NCBI RefSeq assembly: GCF_024806495.1
Contig: NZ_JANUFF010000012.1
Location: 94,673 to 158,672 of the forward strand
DNA length: 64,000 bases
Direction: 5' to 3'
From: Chryseobacterium sp. JUb7
GTDB lineage: Bacteria; Bacteroidota; Bacteroidia; Flavobacteriales; Weeksellaceae
In this document: piece after piece, positions 17,554 to 25,114 of the stretch
How positions within the stretch are numbered: position 1 is the stretch's first letter
Layout: the number at the start of each line of letters is the position of its first letter
Notes under the pieces: generated by a model
Databases searched by the model: none
What the model was told of the DNA's origin: nothing
What the model saw: the letters and a program-made list of their open reading frames with translations, nothing else
Translations under genes and position numbers: made by a program

Positions 17554-18145
17554 TGATCTTTGTATTTTTGAAAACAATATTCGTTGTATCTCCCGAGGCT
17601 TCTGTCATATTAACCTGCGAAACTGTGGATTGTCCTTTTGGAAAACTCAATTCAATTTGCTTAATATATTTGAGCAACTGAGCAGATTTCGGAGTAAATT
17701 TTGCGATATTATAGTTGGTGTTTTTTAAGTAAGTCACAGAAAATTCCGGATCGCTGAACATCTGCCCGTTTGAACTTCCTACAATCAGTTTATTGATCTT
17801 CTCAAACGTTTTACTTTTAGCATCAACTGAAGATTTCTTACCCTGATCATTGATGAAAATTTTATTATCCTTAAAAACAATGCTGTATTGATATGGCTTT
17901 GTATATTTCCAAGCCAGCATATTGGGCGTTTTTAAAGACATTTTTCCGTACGTAACAATGCTTTTATCCAAAAAGTCCATTTTTTTGGTTTGGGTAAAAT
18001 CAGCTTGTAGAGATTTTATTTCTTTTGTTTCCGATGAAACTTTGGTTACAAATGCCTTTGCTTCTGCTCCCGACATTGCCGTATTTTGTGCAAAAAAGAA
18101 GCTGGAAAATAATAGAAATGCTCCAAAAGCAATATTTTTAATCAT
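17519..18145 (-). CDS. LolA-like periplasmic carrier protein
   Basis: 208 aa, signal peptide ending ...FFFAQN. The sequence has the LolA look: IKSLQADFTQTKKMDFLDKSIVTYGKMSLKTPNMLAWKY near 40-80, then a half-barrel of beta strands. LolA proteins shuttle lipoproteins; pigment-cluster versions are thought to carry the lipophilic pigment. It overlaps the deacetylase gene by eight bases and the next lipoprotein by 35, so it is firmly inside the operon. Confidence 0.82.
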   Translation of the reverse strand: MIKNIAFGAFLLFSSFFFAQNTAMSGAEAKAFVTKVSSETKEIKSLQADFTQTKKMDFLDKSIVTYGKMSLKTPNMLAWKYTKPYQYSIVFKDNKIFINDQGKKSSVDAKSKTFEKINKLIVGSSNGQMFSDPEFSVTYLKNTNYNIAKFTPKSAQLLKYIKQIELSFPKGQSTVSQVNMTEASGDTTNIVFKNTKINAPISASEFSL

Positions 18146-18893
18146 TTTTTTGATTTTTTATCATTGAATCAACCGTAAAAGTTGAGTAATTTTTATCCTT
18201 CAAAAATACTAATAAATCTACCAAAACATTGTACGTTTTTTTTGAAGTGTCATGAAGAAGAATGATACTCCCTTTTTTTAAGCCTTTGGTAACCTTTTTG
18301 TAAATTTTTTTCTCATCTTCCGTAATCGTATCTAGAGAACGGACATTCCAGCCAATGCTTTTTTTGCGGGTTCTTTTGATTGCTTTTGCAATATTGGGGT
18401 TAGTAACACCGAATGGGGGCCGATATAAATTAGTTTTGATATTTCCGACTTTTAACATCACTTCATCACATTTTTCAATTTCCTCAACCATTTTTGAGGA
18501 TGATAAAAATCCTGTCTTATTTGAATGTGAAAGGGTGTGATTTCCAATTGTATGACCTTCGTCAATAATTCTTCTGAATGTTTCGGGATATTTTTCAATC
18601 TGTTTTCCGATGCAGAAAAAGGTTGCCTTTGTGTTGTTTTCTTTTAACAGATCTAAAAACTTAGGCGTAAATTCAGTTGGGCCATCGTCAAAAGTCAAAG
18701 CAACTTCTTTGATTTTAGTTCTTTTTTGAGTAATACTGTTGACAAAATAGCCTAACGTGATATCAAAAGAACCCCACACAACTACCACTGAAAAAAGTAA
18801 GAAACAAAACAGATATACCCAAAAAGTCCCGTGAAATGCATAAATAAATACGTTGCAGAAAAGATAAAATAGAATAAATGGGTAATGCTTCAT
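18138..18893 (-). CDS. polysaccharide deacetylase family (CE4, NodB domain) membrane protein
   Basis: 251 aa from the ATG at 18893. Two hydrophobic segments (about 5-20 and 22-40) precede a NodB domain with TFDDGP (67-72), H119-x3-H123 in GNHTLSHS, and YRPPFG. The metal site (D70, H119, H123) is intact. The frame stays open to 18947, but those extra 18 residues come from a palindromic repeat (18921-18948), so the later start is preferred. It overlaps lolA. Its substrate in a pigment operon is unknown; an envelope glycan or an ester or amide of the pigment are options. Confidence 0.82.
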   Translation of the reverse strand: MKHYPFILFYLFCNVFIYAFHGTFWVYLFCFLLFSVVVVWGSFDITLGYFVNSITQKRTKIKEVALTFDDGPTEFTPKFLDLLKENNTKATFFCIGKQIEKYPETFRRIIDEGHTIGNHTLSHSNKTGFLSSSKMVEEIEKCDEVMLKVGNIKTNLYRPPFGVTNPNIAKAIKRTRKKSIGWNVRSLDTITEDEKKIYKKVTKGLKKGSIILLHDTSKKTYNVLVDLLVFLKDKNYSTFTVDSMIKNQKND

Positions 18894-18920
18894 CTTTAAT
18901 TGTTTTTGAATGTTTAGTTC

Positions 18921-18948
18921 ATTGCGAGGAATGAAATGACGAAGCAAT
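18921..18948. repeat. 28-bp palindromic repeat, copy A ('RSDEA' family)
   Basis: Reads ATTGCGAGGA..GACGAAGCAAT with inverted ends ATTGC/GCAAT. It differs at only two of 28 positions from the copy inserted in the ketosynthase gene at 22740-22767. It lies just upstream of the deacetylase gene, in the 117-base gap after the chain-length-factor gene. Confidence 0.85.
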
Positions 18949-19010
18949 ATTTTACTAATAGATTTTCCTTCGTCAAAATGATAATTGCAGTGTTTTAAAT
19001 AAGCTGTAAA

Positions 19011-20072
19011 CTAAGCTTTTTCCAATAAAACCAAACTATGATCATTTCCACCCAAATGATTATAAAGTAGAATGTTTTTAATCTCCTTCTTTTTCAAGTC
19101 ATTAATCATCATTACATTAGGAATCTCCTGAGTTTTCAGAATATGACAAGCCATAAATGTTGAAAAACCACTTGCTGTATTGAATTCTCCACTTAAATGT
19201 TTGTAATACAACAAAGCCGAATTTTCAAATAAATCCATTGCTTTTGTATAATAAACATCAGATTTTGCATCGCCACTGAAGCCTAAAATTAAAACATCAA
19301 TATCATTTGCAGTTAAATTATTCTGAGCTAGAAAATCTTCAATAAATTGTTGAGTTTCTTCTAAATCTAATCTGCTACTGATTTGAATATCTTTTAATTG
19401 AGCATAAGAGTTTTTCGTTTTATTTTTTCCTAAAACAAAAAAACTTGCCCCTTCTCCCCAAATTACACCTTCTGATCTTGAATTTAGATAATCAACGGGA
19501 AGATTTTCTTCTTTTTTAATGGTTTTGTTTAATTGGTACAATTCCATTGTTCGGTCGGTTTGTTCGTCTGTTGAACCGACTAAAACGTCTTCTGCTTCAC
19601 CGTCATTAATCTGCAATTTTGCATCCAAAAATGAAAATTCCAACGATGAAGAAGTATTCACATACGTGAAATTGTACGCGTGACATTGTAAACCTAAAGC
19701 AATTTGTCCCGCAACCGTATTGTGTGTAGATTGAATAAAAAATGTAGGAGTCAAAAACTCTTCGTTATTATCAATCACATTTTTTAGAAATTTTTCAGAA
19801 TCCTGGGAGCAACCCATTCCTGTTCCAACGATAATGGCATCAGGATTTTCAATTCCGGCTTCTTGTAAAGCATATTTTGATGCTACAGAACTCATTTTTA
19901 CAGTTTTAGACATTCTTCTGCTTGCTGCGGGCGGAATGAATTCTTTGTAATTGGGCTCGATTGCTTTTAAAACCTGAGTTGAATTTTCAAGTTTCAGATT
20001 GTGGAAAAAATTTTCATTTAGCGTGTCCTGAACTGAGATACAGGCTGCACTGTTGATATAAACTATACTCAT
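19011..20072 (-). CDS. ketosynthase-fold protein without catalytic residues (chain-length-factor-like)
   Basis: 353 aa; start at 20072 overlaps the previous ketosynthase stop by four bases (ATGA). The thiolase fold is recognisable, but the usual TAC-SS motif reads VNTSSSL (138-144), so the catalytic Cys is Ser; the HGT motif is lost (ILGFSGDAKSD) and the second His region reads KHLSGEFNTASG with Glu in place of His. All three catalytic positions are gone. Paired with an active KAS II this is the layout of a KS/chain-length-factor heterodimer as in type II polyketide and aryl-polyene systems. Confidence 0.8.
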   Translation of the reverse strand: MSIVYINSAACISVQDTLNENFFHNLKLENSTQVLKAIEPNYKEFIPPAASRRMSKTVKMSSVASKYALQEAGIENPDAIIVGTGMGCSQDSEKFLKNVIDNNEEFLTPTFFIQSTHNTVAGQIALGLQCHAYNFTYVNTSSSLEFSFLDAKLQINDGEAEDVLVGSTDEQTDRTMELYQLNKTIKKEENLPVDYLNSRSEGVIWGEGASFFVLGKNKTKNSYAQLKDIQISSRLDLEETQQFIEDFLAQNNLTANDIDVLILGFSGDAKSDVYYTKAMDLFENSALLYYKHLSGEFNTASGFSTFMACHILKTQEIPNVMMINDLKKKEIKNILLYNHLGGNDHSLVLLEKA

Positions 20073-21268
20073 GATTTTGAGAAAATTAAGGTTGAACAAT
20101 TTCCTCCAAAACCAAATGAATTGGAAAGAACGTGGTTAATATTTTTCTCTTTAAGCTCAGTTACAGGTGTCAGATCAAATTCTTCCATTTTGGTTTTAAA
20201 ATTCAGATTCGGAAAAATGATATTGTTTTGAATCGCCAATAACGAATAAACTGCTTCAATTCCCGCTGCTGCTGCCAAAGTATGACCTGTAAATGCTTTC
20301 GTAGAACTGAATTCAGGGACATTATTTTCTCCAAAAATTCGGATCATTGCAATGCCTTCCGATAAATCATTATTCGGAGTTGCGGTTCCGTGAACGTTGA
20401 TGTAATCGATATTTTCTTTATCCAAACCTGAAACTTTCAATGCTTTTTCCATGGCTAAATAAGCGCCTTGCCCGTTTTCTGAAGAGGCAGTCTGATGATG
20501 CGCATCATTAGCATTTCCATAACCTGAAAGATAACCTAAGACTTTTTTATTTTCTTTTTTTACAACTTCATCAGATTCCAGAACGATGAAAGCGGCTGCT
20601 TCACCCAGATTCAGACCTTTTCTATCATTGTCAAAAGGAGTGTTATAAGAATCAGTTAAAATCATCAGCGTACTGAAACCGTTCAACGTAAATTTTGAAA
20701 GAGAATCTGTTCCACCAACAATTACGCGGTCTAACACTCCATTTTTAATGAGTTTTGCGCCCATCATAATCGCATTCGCTGCAGATGAACAGGCTGTACT
20801 GATGGTTGAAACCATGCCTTTCAAACCCAAATAATCTGCGATCAGCAACGAGGAATTTCCTGCGTCGTGAGAGTCAATATATTTTTGCTTTTCAGGGAAA
20901 TCTTCGTAGGTGTAGAAATATTTTTCGGTGATATCCATTCCGCCAACACTGGTTGAAGAAATCAAACCTGTTTTATATTCATTAATGTCCGAAATTCCGG
21001 CACTTTCTACGGCTTCTTTTGCGGCAACCATACCTAATAAAGAGGTTCTTGTAGCATTATTATCTTCAATCAACTGAAGTTTTTCAACAAGTTCTTCATT
21101 AGACAATTTTATCTCGCCCGTTTTGATATTTCCAGCATGACGAGTTTCAAACAACTGAATGTCTGAAATTCCATGTTTTCCGGTTTTTAACGAACTCAAA
21201 TTTTCCTCCACATTGTTTCCAATAGCGGAAATGATGCCCATTCCTGTTATGGCAATTTTTTGACCCAT
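20069..21268 (-). CDS. beta-ketoacyl-ACP synthase (KAS II), active partner of the KS/CLF pair
   Basis: 399 aa from the ATG at 21268 (MGQKIAITGMG); the open frame upstream runs into an inverted repeat. Catalytic C160 in STACSSAANA, H293 in NVHGTATPNND and H329 in FTGHTLAAAAG are present, and SNSFGFGGNCS closes the protein. It should carry out chain extension of the aryl polyene with the CLF-like protein translated directly behind it. The second ACP gene lies upstream, separated by a strong hairpin. Confidence 0.88.
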   Translation of the reverse strand: MGQKIAITGMGIISAIGNNVEENLSSLKTGKHGISDIQLFETRHAGNIKTGEIKLSNEELVEKLQLIEDNNATRTSLLGMVAAKEAVESAGISDINEYKTGLISSTSVGGMDITEKYFYTYEDFPEKQKYIDSHDAGNSSLLIADYLGLKGMVSTISTACSSAANAIMMGAKLIKNGVLDRVIVGGTDSLSKFTLNGFSTLMILTDSYNTPFDNDRKGLNLGEAAAFIVLESDEVVKKENKKVLGYLSGYGNANDAHHQTASSENGQGAYLAMEKALKVSGLDKENIDYINVHGTATPNNDLSEGIAMIRIFGENNVPEFSSTKAFTGHTLAAAAGIEAVYSLLAIQNNIIFPNLNFKTKMEEFDLTPVTELKEKNINHVLSNSFGFGGNCSTLIFSKS

Positions 21269-21283
21269 TTTTACAAAATGTAA

Positions 21284-21337
21284 CAATGTATCAATGTAAC
21301 AGTTTACCAATTGCTAGACTGTTACATTGATACATTG
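21284..21337. repeat. intergenic inverted repeat, copy 3: perfect 20-bp stem
   Basis: Arm 21284-21303 is perfectly inverted at 21318-21337 with a 14-base loop. It is built from the same AATGTAACA / CAATGTATCA words as the elements at 8222 and 9813. It lies between the ACP and ketosynthase genes of one operon and would form a strong hairpin in the transcript. There is no T-run on the leftward side, so it is not a plain terminator. Confidence 0.85.
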
Positions 21338-21346
21338 GTATATTAA

Positions 21347-21604
21347 TTATTTCGTTCTGTTTTCTTCAATAAATTTCGCCATTGTATCGATCGATGAAAA
21401 AATTTCTTTTCCTTTTTTTGGATCGGCTAATTTTATTCCATATTCTTTATCAAGAAGAACGATCAATTCAAGAGCGTCGATAGAATCTAATCCAAGACCT
21501 CCGCCGAATAACGGATCTGTATCTTTAATTTCGTCTGCTGCAACGTCTTCAAGGTTAAGAACTTCAATGATTTTGTGCTTTAATTCTTCTCTTAAGTTTT
21601 CCAT
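21347..21604 (-). CDS. acyl carrier protein (second copy)
   Basis: 85 aa acidic helical protein; the phosphopantetheine Ser is in GLGLDSIDALELIV near residue 40. It is only distantly like the ACP at 9526. Its gene is flanked on both sides by copies of the inverted-repeat element, which might uncouple its expression from the neighbouring enzymes, as ACPs are needed in excess. Likely carrier for the KS/CLF pair. Confidence 0.9.
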   Translation of the reverse strand: MENLREELKHKIIEVLNLEDVAADEIKDTDPLFGGGLGLDSIDALELIVLLDKEYGIKLADPKKGKEIFSSIDTMAKFIEENRTK

Positions 21605-21621
21605 AAATAAATTTCATTTAT

Positions 21622-21694
21622 AATGTACCAATGTATAAGTTTAACAATGTAGCAATAGTTATTAGCGTTTTAAAAATTGGTAAACTGGTACATT
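21622..21694. repeat. intergenic inverted repeat, copy 4
   Basis: AATGTACCA (21622-21630) is inverted at 21686-21694 and the inner words (AATGTATAAGTTTAACAATGTAGCAAT) resemble the other copies. It separates the ACP gene from the half-ketosynthase gene. Confidence 0.65.
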
Positions 21695-21708
21695 TTTATA
21701 TTGTTAAA

Positions 21709-22257
21709 TTACAAAGTAAGCAAATATACAAAAGCTTTATAACTTTCTTGATAGAGTTCTACCCAGCCACATAACACTTTTTCAGCTTTTCCTGACTGCA
21801 CAATCTGTTCTGAATAATCATTTAAAAATTTTTCATCAAATTCATCCAAAACAAAAAAAGCATTCTCTGTCTGCATTTTATGTTTGATACTGATTTCGCC
21901 TACACAGATATTCGGTAAAGTATATACAAAAACGGCCGGACTCGGAAAATAATTTTCCTGAGAATTGATGCTTTCCTGATATTTAAAATCAGTGTCTAAA
22001 CTTGATGATTTGTTGGCAAAAACTAAGGCTGTTGCGCTGTGATCTTCGTCTTTTAGAATCATTTCAGAAGCAAGAAAAGCAAGTTTGCTTAAGTTATCCA
22101 TTTTATGAAATTTAGGATAATTTAGTTCTAAACTTTTATACGCTTCTTTTGCAAAGTCTGAAAAATTTTCGGTTGGGGTTTCAAAGATAATTTCGTTATT
22201 GATAATTATTTTTGCGTCTTTTATCGTGCAAGTATCTGTTTTCTTCATTGTTTTCAT
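21709..22257 (-). CDS. half-length ketosynthase-like protein (Ketoacyl-synt_2 type)
   Basis: About 182 aa from the ATG at 22257, one base after the upstream stop. It resembles only the N-terminal half of a thiolase fold: LSKLAFLASEMILKD, ALVFANKSSSLDTD, and a central NYFPSPAVFVYTLPNICVGEISIKHKM where a ketosynthase would have its Cys region. No catalytic His motifs exist. Aryl-polyene clusters often carry such a short protein next to the ketosynthases. It may stabilise a complex. Enzymatic activity is doubtful. Confidence 0.68.
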   Translation of the reverse strand: MKTMKKTDTCTIKDAKIIINNEIIFETPTENFSDFAKEAYKSLELNYPKFHKMDNLSKLAFLASEMILKDEDHSATALVFANKSSSLDTDFKYQESINSQENYFPSPAVFVYTLPNICVGEISIKHKMQTENAFFVLDEFDEKFLNDYSEQIVQSGKAEKVLCGWVELYQESYKAFVYLLTL

Positions 22258-22258
22258 T

Positions 22259-23428
22259 TTAACACTTTTCCAAAACAATTGCCGCATTACACCCACCAAA
22301 ACCTGAAGCCGTTTTCAAAATATATTTGATGTCTGCAGGTTGGTTTTCTTTAATAATATTTAAAGATTGGGAAGTTCCCGCTTCTTTAAAGTTTTTAGAT
22401 GAAATCAAGGTATTATTAAAAGCGCTTTCCATTGAGATAATACTTTCCAATAATCCTGATGCACCCAAACAGTGTCCGTAATAAGCTTTCATACTGTTTA
22501 AAGGAACATTCTGCAATTCCATTCTGTTGAAAGCGATGGCTTCCATTTCGTCATTATATATGGTCGCAGTTCCGTGTGCAGAAATAAAGTTAATCTGTTC
22601 TGCCGAAATTTTGGCTTCTGACATTGCATTTCTGATGCTGCCAAATAATCCGTCCCCCGTTCTTGAAGGTCCGGAAATGTGATTGGCATCATTGATGGCG
22701 GAATCTCCCAGGACTTTGAAACTGAATTTTTCGTTTGAGATTGCTTCGTCACTTCGTTCCTCGCAATGACCTGTGATGTAAACTGCTGCCGTTGCTTCAC
22801 CGATATTGATTCCATCACGGTTTTTATCGTAAGGTTTACAGATTTCTGTTCCGATTGCCTGAAAAGAATTAAAACCTGAAATTACAAATTCCGAAATTTC
22901 ATCTCCGGCAACTACAAAAGCGTCTTTGTATTTTCCTGCCTGAATCATATTTTTGGCAACAGCAATCGCCATTACTCCTGAAACGCAAGCATTAGAAACA
23001 ACAATTGGTTTCGTTTTGAACCCGAAAAAATCAGCAATTTTTTGAGCCAGACCGGAAAGAAAAACACCTTCCGGTAAAGTTTCTTGATTTTTTAATAAGC
23101 TGATATTCCCTTTTGTTGTTGATAAAATAAAAGCTGTTTCATCCGAAATCTGATGTCTTTCAACCAAAGGTTTCAAACTTAGCAAAAACATTTTTTCAAG
23201 CCTTGTGAATTCTGTATTGTCATTCTGAGCTGTGTCGAAGAATCGATTAAATTCTTGCTCCAGTTTTTCAGAATCAATCATGGAAGCATAAAAAGGATCC
23301 TGATTGTTTATGATTTTATGTAAAGCGACGCCAGATTTTCCTTCCAAAAGGGAATTCCAGTTTGAAGTAATATCAAAGCCTAAAGGCGTGACGCAGTTAT
23401 AATCTGTAATATAAACTTCCCTCCTCAT
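22259..23428 (-). CDS. beta-ketoacyl synthase carrying two in-frame repeat insertions
   Basis: 389 aa. Catalytic C148 (SNACVSGVMA), H285 (SAHGTATIYND) and H319 (YGHCLGASG) are intact, so it should condense acyl chains. Residues 221-230 (HCEERSDEAI) are encoded by a 28-bp palindromic repeat also found at 18921, and residues 62-70 (RFFDTAQND) by a second dispersed repeat type. Both fall where sister enzymes have surface loops, and the frame is kept. The start codon overlaps the thioesterase stop (TAATG). Probably a third condensing step, such as initiation or a resorcinol-chain step. Confidence 0.85.
   Translation of the reverse strand: MRREVYITDYNCVTPLGFDITSNWNSLLEGKSGVALHKIINNQDPFYASMIDSEKLEQEFNRFFDTAQNDNTEFTRLEKMFLLSLKPLVERHQISDETAFILSTTKGNISLLKNQETLPEGVFLSGLAQKIADFFGFKTKPIVVSNACVSGVMAIAVAKNMIQAGKYKDAFVVAGDEISEFVISGFNSFQAIGTEICKPYDKNRDGINIGEATAAVYITGHCEERSDEAISNEKFSFKVLGDSAINDANHISGPSRTGDGLFGSIRNAMSEAKISAEQINFISAHGTATIYNDEMEAIAFNRMELQNVPLNSMKAYYGHCLGASGLLESIISMESAFNNTLISSKNFKEAGTSQSLNIIKENQPADIKYILKTASGFGGCNAAIVLEKC
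22740..22767. repeat. 28-bp palindromic repeat, copy B, inside a coding region
   Basis: Reverse complement of the copy at 18921-18948 with two differences. It encodes HCEERSDEAI, a peptide well known from palindromic repeats that invade genes in several bacteria. Confidence 0.88.
23218..23244. repeat. dispersed 'TGTCATTCTGAG..GAAGAATC' repeat inside a coding region
   Basis: Encodes RFFDTAQND in the ketosynthase gene. The wording matches a common dispersed bacterial repeat, by memory. No second exact copy exists in the window; the stretch near 10907 is a possible relative. Confidence 0.55.
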
Positions 23429-23856
23429 TATAAACCCATTTTATCTTTCCAGACCTGAAAAAAATCAGGATTGTATAAGCATAAGTTATTATCAGAATCC
23501 AAGAAAACCTGAATAGTTTCTCCTGAACACACCAATTTGTTTTCTTCGTTAAAAAGCTGATATCTGTAAATTAATTTTGCTGAAGTTGAATTCACAAAAG
23601 TCGTTACAATATTAAATGTTTCACCATATTTTAAAGGAAGAAAATGTTCACATGTGCTTTTCACAATAGGCGTTACATATCCTGCTTTTTGAATATCAAG
23701 ATATGTTAAACCGTGCTGTCTGCCGAAAGCTTCCCTTCCGTCCTCGAAATAGACTATATAATGTCCATGCCAGACAATTCCCAACGGATCTGTTTCGTTG
23801 AACCTTACACGGACTTTTTCAGTACAGGTTAATATGATTTCTTCTTTAGACTGCAT
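23428..23856 (-). CDS. acyl-CoA/ACP thioesterase, 4HBT hotdog family (YbgC-like)
   Basis: 142 aa. The YbgC-type signature is clear: VRFNETDPLGIVWHGHYIVYFEDGREAF, with D23 at the catalytic position and the helix following. It would hydrolyse or edit acyl thioesters in the pigment pathway, perhaps releasing the aryl-polyene acid. It overlaps the permease gene by 11 bases and the ketosynthase gene by one (TAATG). Confidence 0.83.
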   Translation of the reverse strand: MQSKEEIILTCTEKVRVRFNETDPLGIVWHGHYIVYFEDGREAFGRQHGLTYLDIQKAGYVTPIVKSTCEHFLPLKYGETFNIVTTFVNSTSAKLIYRYQLFNEENKLVCSGETIQVFLDSDNNLCLYNPDFFQVWKDKMGL

Positions 23857-25114
23857 GTTGTTTTCTTTCGTAGATTAATGATATTCCGACCATTGCAAGA
23901 TAGAATAAAAATAAGAAAGTCAATTCTTTTGCAATTCCTCCGATTCCGCTGTTTCTTAATATAATATCATAATAAGCATTTAATCCCCAGTTCATTGGAG
24001 AAAATTTTGCTACTGACTGCATGAATTCAGGCATTAAAAATACAGGAACCCAAATTCCTCCGATTGCTGCTAAAACGACAACTGATGTCGCCCCAAATGG
24101 TGCAGACTGTTCCTGTGTATCGGCAATTGTTCCCAATAAAACACCGAAACCAATTGCGGCTAAGCCGGAAAATAAAGTTACGACGATAAGCTGAAACATT
24201 TTTCCGGTAACGTCAAACTGAGGTAAATCCATATAAGGGAACAGGTAAATACCTACTGCGACCATTAGCAAAAACTGAATGATACAAATAATAAGATAGG
24301 TAAATGTTTTTCCTAAGATATGAATAAAATAAGGTGTCGGGCTTACTCTGGCTCTCACGCTCGTTCCCTGGCTTTTTTCTTTAACTAAATTAATAGACAA
24401 AGGCACGACAATAAAGAAAATAGCGAACAGCGCCCAAGCCGGAACGTTATGTTGAACCGAGTTGGGAATGGCTTCTATTTTTCCTTTTTTGGGTGTGATT
24501 TCTTTAAAACTGATCAGGTTTTTATTCTCTTCAAGATTTTCGGTTGTTCCCAACTGATCCTGGAAAGCTTTGTAAATCTTTTTATTTTCGATCTCAAATA
24601 CCATTTTATTCACGGAATTCATGACAGAATTTTTGAAACCGGCATTGGTTGCAGGGTCAAAATATAAATGAATATCCTTTGCTTTTACAGCCGGAATCTG
24701 AGCTTTTCCTGAATTTTCTTCTAAACCAAATGAACTAACAATCGTCTGAACTTTAGATTCTATATTTGAATTTAAATCTTTCGTTAAATTTTCGGGAATG
24801 ACAATAGCCATCTGATAATCTCCTCCAAAAACGGCTTCCTGAGCAGATTTTTCATCATAATTAGTCAGTAACTGGAATGTTTTGCTGTTTTCCAGTTCGT
24901 GTTTTATATTTTTTGAAATTTCAGATTTATCATTATCGATAAAAATGATCGGGATTTTTGAGCCTTCCAGATTTTTGAAAGTCGAATCCTGAATCAGTGT
25001 AATCGTAACAATCAGCAATAGCGGCATCACGAATATGATGACGATTCCTCCGATATCTCTTTTCAGCAAAAGGATTTCCTTAACGAAACTTCTCCACAAT
25101 TTATACAACAACAT
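23846..25114 (-). CDS. ABC-2 type transporter permease
   Basis: 422 aa: one N-terminal membrane segment (about 20-42), a large extracytoplasmic loop to about 230, then five segments near 228-250, 272-292, 307-330, 340-365 and 392-412, the classic ABC-2/YhgE-like plan. With the adjacent ATPase it forms an exporter, plausibly for the pigment or a precursor. It overlaps both neighbours by 11-14 bases, so the three genes are tightly coupled. Confidence 0.87.
   Translation of the reverse strand: MLLYKLWRSFVKEILLLKRDIGGIVIIFVMPLLLIVTITLIQDSTFKNLEGSKIPIIFIDNDKSEISKNIKHELENSKTFQLLTNYDEKSAQEAVFGGDYQMAIVIPENLTKDLNSNIESKVQTIVSSFGLEENSGKAQIPAVKAKDIHLYFDPATNAGFKNSVMNSVNKMVFEIENKKIYKAFQDQLGTTENLEENKNLISFKEITPKKGKIEAIPNSVQHNVPAWALFAIFFIVVPLSINLVKEKSQGTSVRARVSPTPYFIHILGKTFTYLIICIIQFLLMVAVGIYLFPYMDLPQFDVTGKMFQLIVVTLFSGLAAIGFGVLLGTIADTQEQSAPFGATSVVVLAAIGGIWVPVFLMPEFMQSVAKFSPMNWGLNAYYDIILRNSGIGGIAKELTFLFLFYLAMVGISLIYERKQHAV

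Noticed and set aside
18894..18947. Extended N-terminus for the deacetylase
   Set aside because: The extra codons come from a palindromic repeat; the internal ATG at 18893 gives a better membrane protein.
21327..21623. 98-codon plus-strand frame over the second ACP gene
   Set aside because: Antisense shadow of a well-supported ACP and the flanking palindromes; no protein-like features.
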